Translations under genes and position numbers: made by a program
NCBI RefSeq assembly: GCF_007744075.1
Contig: NZ_CP036266.1
Coordinates: 434,001 to 498,000 of the forward strand
Direction: 5' to 3'
DNA: 64,000 nt
From: Gimesia chilikensis
GTDB taxonomy: Bacteria; Planctomycetota; Planctomycetia; Planctomycetales; Planctomycetaceae
In this document: positions 62,519 to 64,000 of the stretch, piece after piece
How positions within the stretch are numbered: the first letter of the stretch is position 1
Layout of the letters: each line of letters starts with the position of its first letter
Notes under the pieces: model-generated
Databases searched by the model: none
What the model was told of the DNA's origin: nothing
What the model saw: the letters and a program-made list of their open reading frames with translations, nothing else

Positions 62519-63127
62519 TTAGCCTGTGAGTTGTCTTTGGCATTTGTACTTGATGACCTTCAAGACCGCATCGCGCCAGGCCTCGTAATCATTTACCAAG
62601 TTATCCGACATATTACTGTAGAAGTCGGCGTATTTCCATGAATATCGGTCGCCGCGTTTATTAAAGTGCGGTCCCCAGCCGGTTGTGTTTGCCCAGTCCG
62701 CGAGTTGCTGACCCCATGCCCGCTGAGTCCACGCGTGAATTGTGCCATCGGCAACACGGATGAAATGGTCGTTTGTGAAATCCATCCCCTGAATGATGAG
62801 TTGTGTTTCAGAGAGGAAGGGATGCAATGATGAATCGAGATCAGCGTCATCTGTGGATTCGTATTGTTGTTGAAACGCATCCCAATCACGAAGCAGTTCG
62901 AGAATGTTGTTGTACGATAACGGCTGTGATGTTGGGCGAAACGCACCAGCCGGCAAAATGGAATCGGTGCAAAATTCGTGAAGAATTTCGATGCCGTGTG
63001 TTTGCTCGATTTGTTTGAGAATATCGGCTGCGGTATCGATGGCGGACGGATTTGCCGCCACGTCCATTACAGCCTCGACGAAAGGCAATGTGTGGTCGAG
63101 TGTTAAAGGTAATCCGGTCGTCACCAT
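62519..63127 (-). CDS. Accessory protein of unknown function
   Basis: The 202-residue soluble protein has no motif I recognise. FIRVADGTIHAWTQRAWGQQLADWANTTGWG is Trp-rich, with TDDADLDSSLHPFLSETQLI and NDYEAWRDAVLKVIKYK. No signal peptide. It faces the DUF4303-like gene tail-to-tail and may belong to the same accessory array. Confidence 0.55.
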   Translation of the reverse strand: MVTTGLPLTLDHTLPFVEAVMDVAANPSAIDTAADILKQIEQTHGIEILHEFCTDSILPAGAFRPTSQPLSYNNILELLRDWDAFQQQYESTDDADLDSSLHPFLSETQLIIQGMDFTNDHFIRVADGTIHAWTQRAWGQQLADWANTTGWGPHFNKRGDRYSWKYADFYSNMSDNLVNDYEAWRDAVLKVIKYKCQRQLTG

Positions 63128-63402
63128 TTCACCCTATGTGCCTTTGCTGCATGACTTGAATCAGACTGAGTTATTTCAATATCACCCATTGAGGGTAGAA
63201 TCAGTAAAAGTCTGTTCAAGCAGGGGTGAATAGTCAAGAGAAATATGAGGGAGTCGCATTGAGCAAAGGGATTAGACTGAATGACTCAAATCAGGGCAAT
63301 TGGATTTCCGTACGACGCTCTCCTGGATAAAAAAGAGAGCAGGTATCTTGATTGAGACCTTTTGTGATTCCCCGAGTTGGGAAATAAATACAGGAAAGTA
63401 TC

Positions 63403-63747
63403 ATGACAGAAAAACGTGGTGTCTTGTCGCTGTGGGTATTCAGGAAAATACGAGAAGACTTGGATGACTCAATTCTGGAAGAAGAATTTGGAGTTGATGA
63501 TTATAATGAAGAATTGCTTGAACTCGGAGGTTCGGACGATTGGGAAGAGACACCACTTCGAGATGTTCTGTCAGAGATCTCTCTATCCGAGAGCTGGTCA
63601 GACCAGGCTGTTGAGAAGGCAAGTAAACTCGGTATCACAAAATGCCGAAAGGCATTCATAATCCTCAATTATAACTACAACCCCAAAGTTGTTACCAAGC
63701 TACCCGATGATCCTGTTTTCATTGGATCTTTCAAGTTCAATTATTAA
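63403..63747 (+). CDS. Imm22-like immunity protein
   Basis: The 114-residue acidic protein begins with LSLWVFRKIREDL, has an EEEFGVDDYNEELLELGG centre, and ends KAFIILNYNYNPKVV, then DPVFIGSFKFNY. This matches the Imm22 pattern (SIW start, Y/F-rich ending with F-IGSF-Y). Imm22 proteins protect against polymorphic toxins. AGGAAAG lies upstream of ATG 63403. No cognate toxin is seen within the window, although it may be beyond its right edge. Confidence 0.55.
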   Translation: MTEKRGVLSLWVFRKIREDLDDSILEEEFGVDDYNEELLELGGSDDWEETPLRDVLSEISLSESWSDQAVEKASKLGITKCRKAFIILNYNYNPKVVTKLPDDPVFIGSFKFNY

Positions 63748-64000
63748 TACGACTGCCCAATGCTATTCAAGGGCTCCCCAAATGACAGACGATCGGCGAA
63801 TAATGTTAGACGCCTGGAGTCACGATTGGCGAGCGTTCACGTATGAGAAACTCAGGGAGCGGGGAATGTCGGACAGTAAAAGGTGTCGGTCTCTTTTATT
63901 ATAGATTCCTGAACCCTTTATTCTTCTTTTGTCAGCTTTATGAGGTTGACGGAAAAAACCACGACAGAGATTGATACTGTATCCGAATACCGTCTTCATG
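63748..64000. other. Terminal stretch, possible gene remnant
   Basis: A 40-codon frame at 63782-63904 (MTDDRRIMLDAW, then MSDSKRCRS) has no good SD or recognised domain. It ends near AAAAGGTGTC, which resembles part of the repeat family, so it may be the end of a degraded cassette. The rest is non-coding to the edge. Confidence 0.35.

Noticed and set aside
63782..63904. 40-codon frame near the right edge
   Set aside because: No SD, no domain and a short length; listed only as a possible remnant.
1..64000. CRISPR arrays, complete insertion sequences, rRNA operons, phage genes
   Set aside because: No regularly spaced identical repeats, no transposase or integrase gene and no rRNA sequence were recognised in the window.

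Overview
The window looks like chromosomal DNA from a planctomycete of the Gimesia/Rubinisphaera type (Planctomycetaceae). The inference rests on gene content: a DUF1080+ThuA fusion beside a very large PVC-type dehydrogenase with a CxxCH heme site, an aroD-aroE-like fusion, an RNase HII-like protein with a DEAGYG motif, several Tat- or Sec-exported proteins with YCF48, SGNH and DUF1080 domains, and mostly single genes or very short operons in mixed orientation. Leucine is written mainly as CTG in the ordinary genes, with leuS as a striking exception.

Layout. 1-1105 is a gene-poor stretch with repeat debris. 1106-2711 pairs a Fur-family regulator with a convergent ZIP metal transporter. 3264-5391 holds an OprO/OprP-type porin and a small Cys-rich exported protein. 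5629-9325 has the aroDE-like gene and a Zn/Cd/Pb P-type ATPase. 9505-14160 is core metabolism: M24 peptidase, accB-accC and a 6-phosphofructokinase with pyrophosphate-type active-site residues. 14441-19187 is a sugar-catabolism style pair. 19310-25769 carries an MBL hydrolase, a C45 acyltransferase-like protein, a thiol protein coupled to a hybrid histidine kinase, and a Sel1 lipoprotein. A tRNA-Leu(GAG) sits at 25850-25934. 26231-36897 includes a giant YCF48 protein, the RNase HII-like gene, an SSS symporter divergent from murQ and a BadF/NagK-type kinase, an SDR, an AstE-like hydrolase and a parvulin. 37186-44037 has MscS, a ROK regulator, a DinB-like protein, a GT-C-like membrane protein and an SGNH hydrolase. 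44154-50541 is NhaD followed by a signalling block (HDOD-GGDEF, CheY, CheX, an apparent DHp-only protein and a NarL-type regulator). 50565-59483 holds housekeeping genes ending in leuS. From 59621 to the end the DNA becomes an accessory array of small, partly AT-rich genes (ankyrin protein, DUF4303-like, Imm22-like and unknowns) separated by a repeated GGTTCCTGGCACC-type element.

The most unusual signals are: near-total avoidance of CTG in leuS (5 of 76 leucines, against 25 of 31 in accC), in a window that also encodes the tRNA-Leu(GAG) reading one of the substitute codons; an AroDE-like protein that appears to have lost key catalytic residues in both halves; a stand-alone histidine-kinase DHp domain beside a response regulator, downstream of a perfect 13-bp dyad; and the repeat-punctuated immunity-like array. 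Functions are inferred from motifs read by eye; no database search was run.
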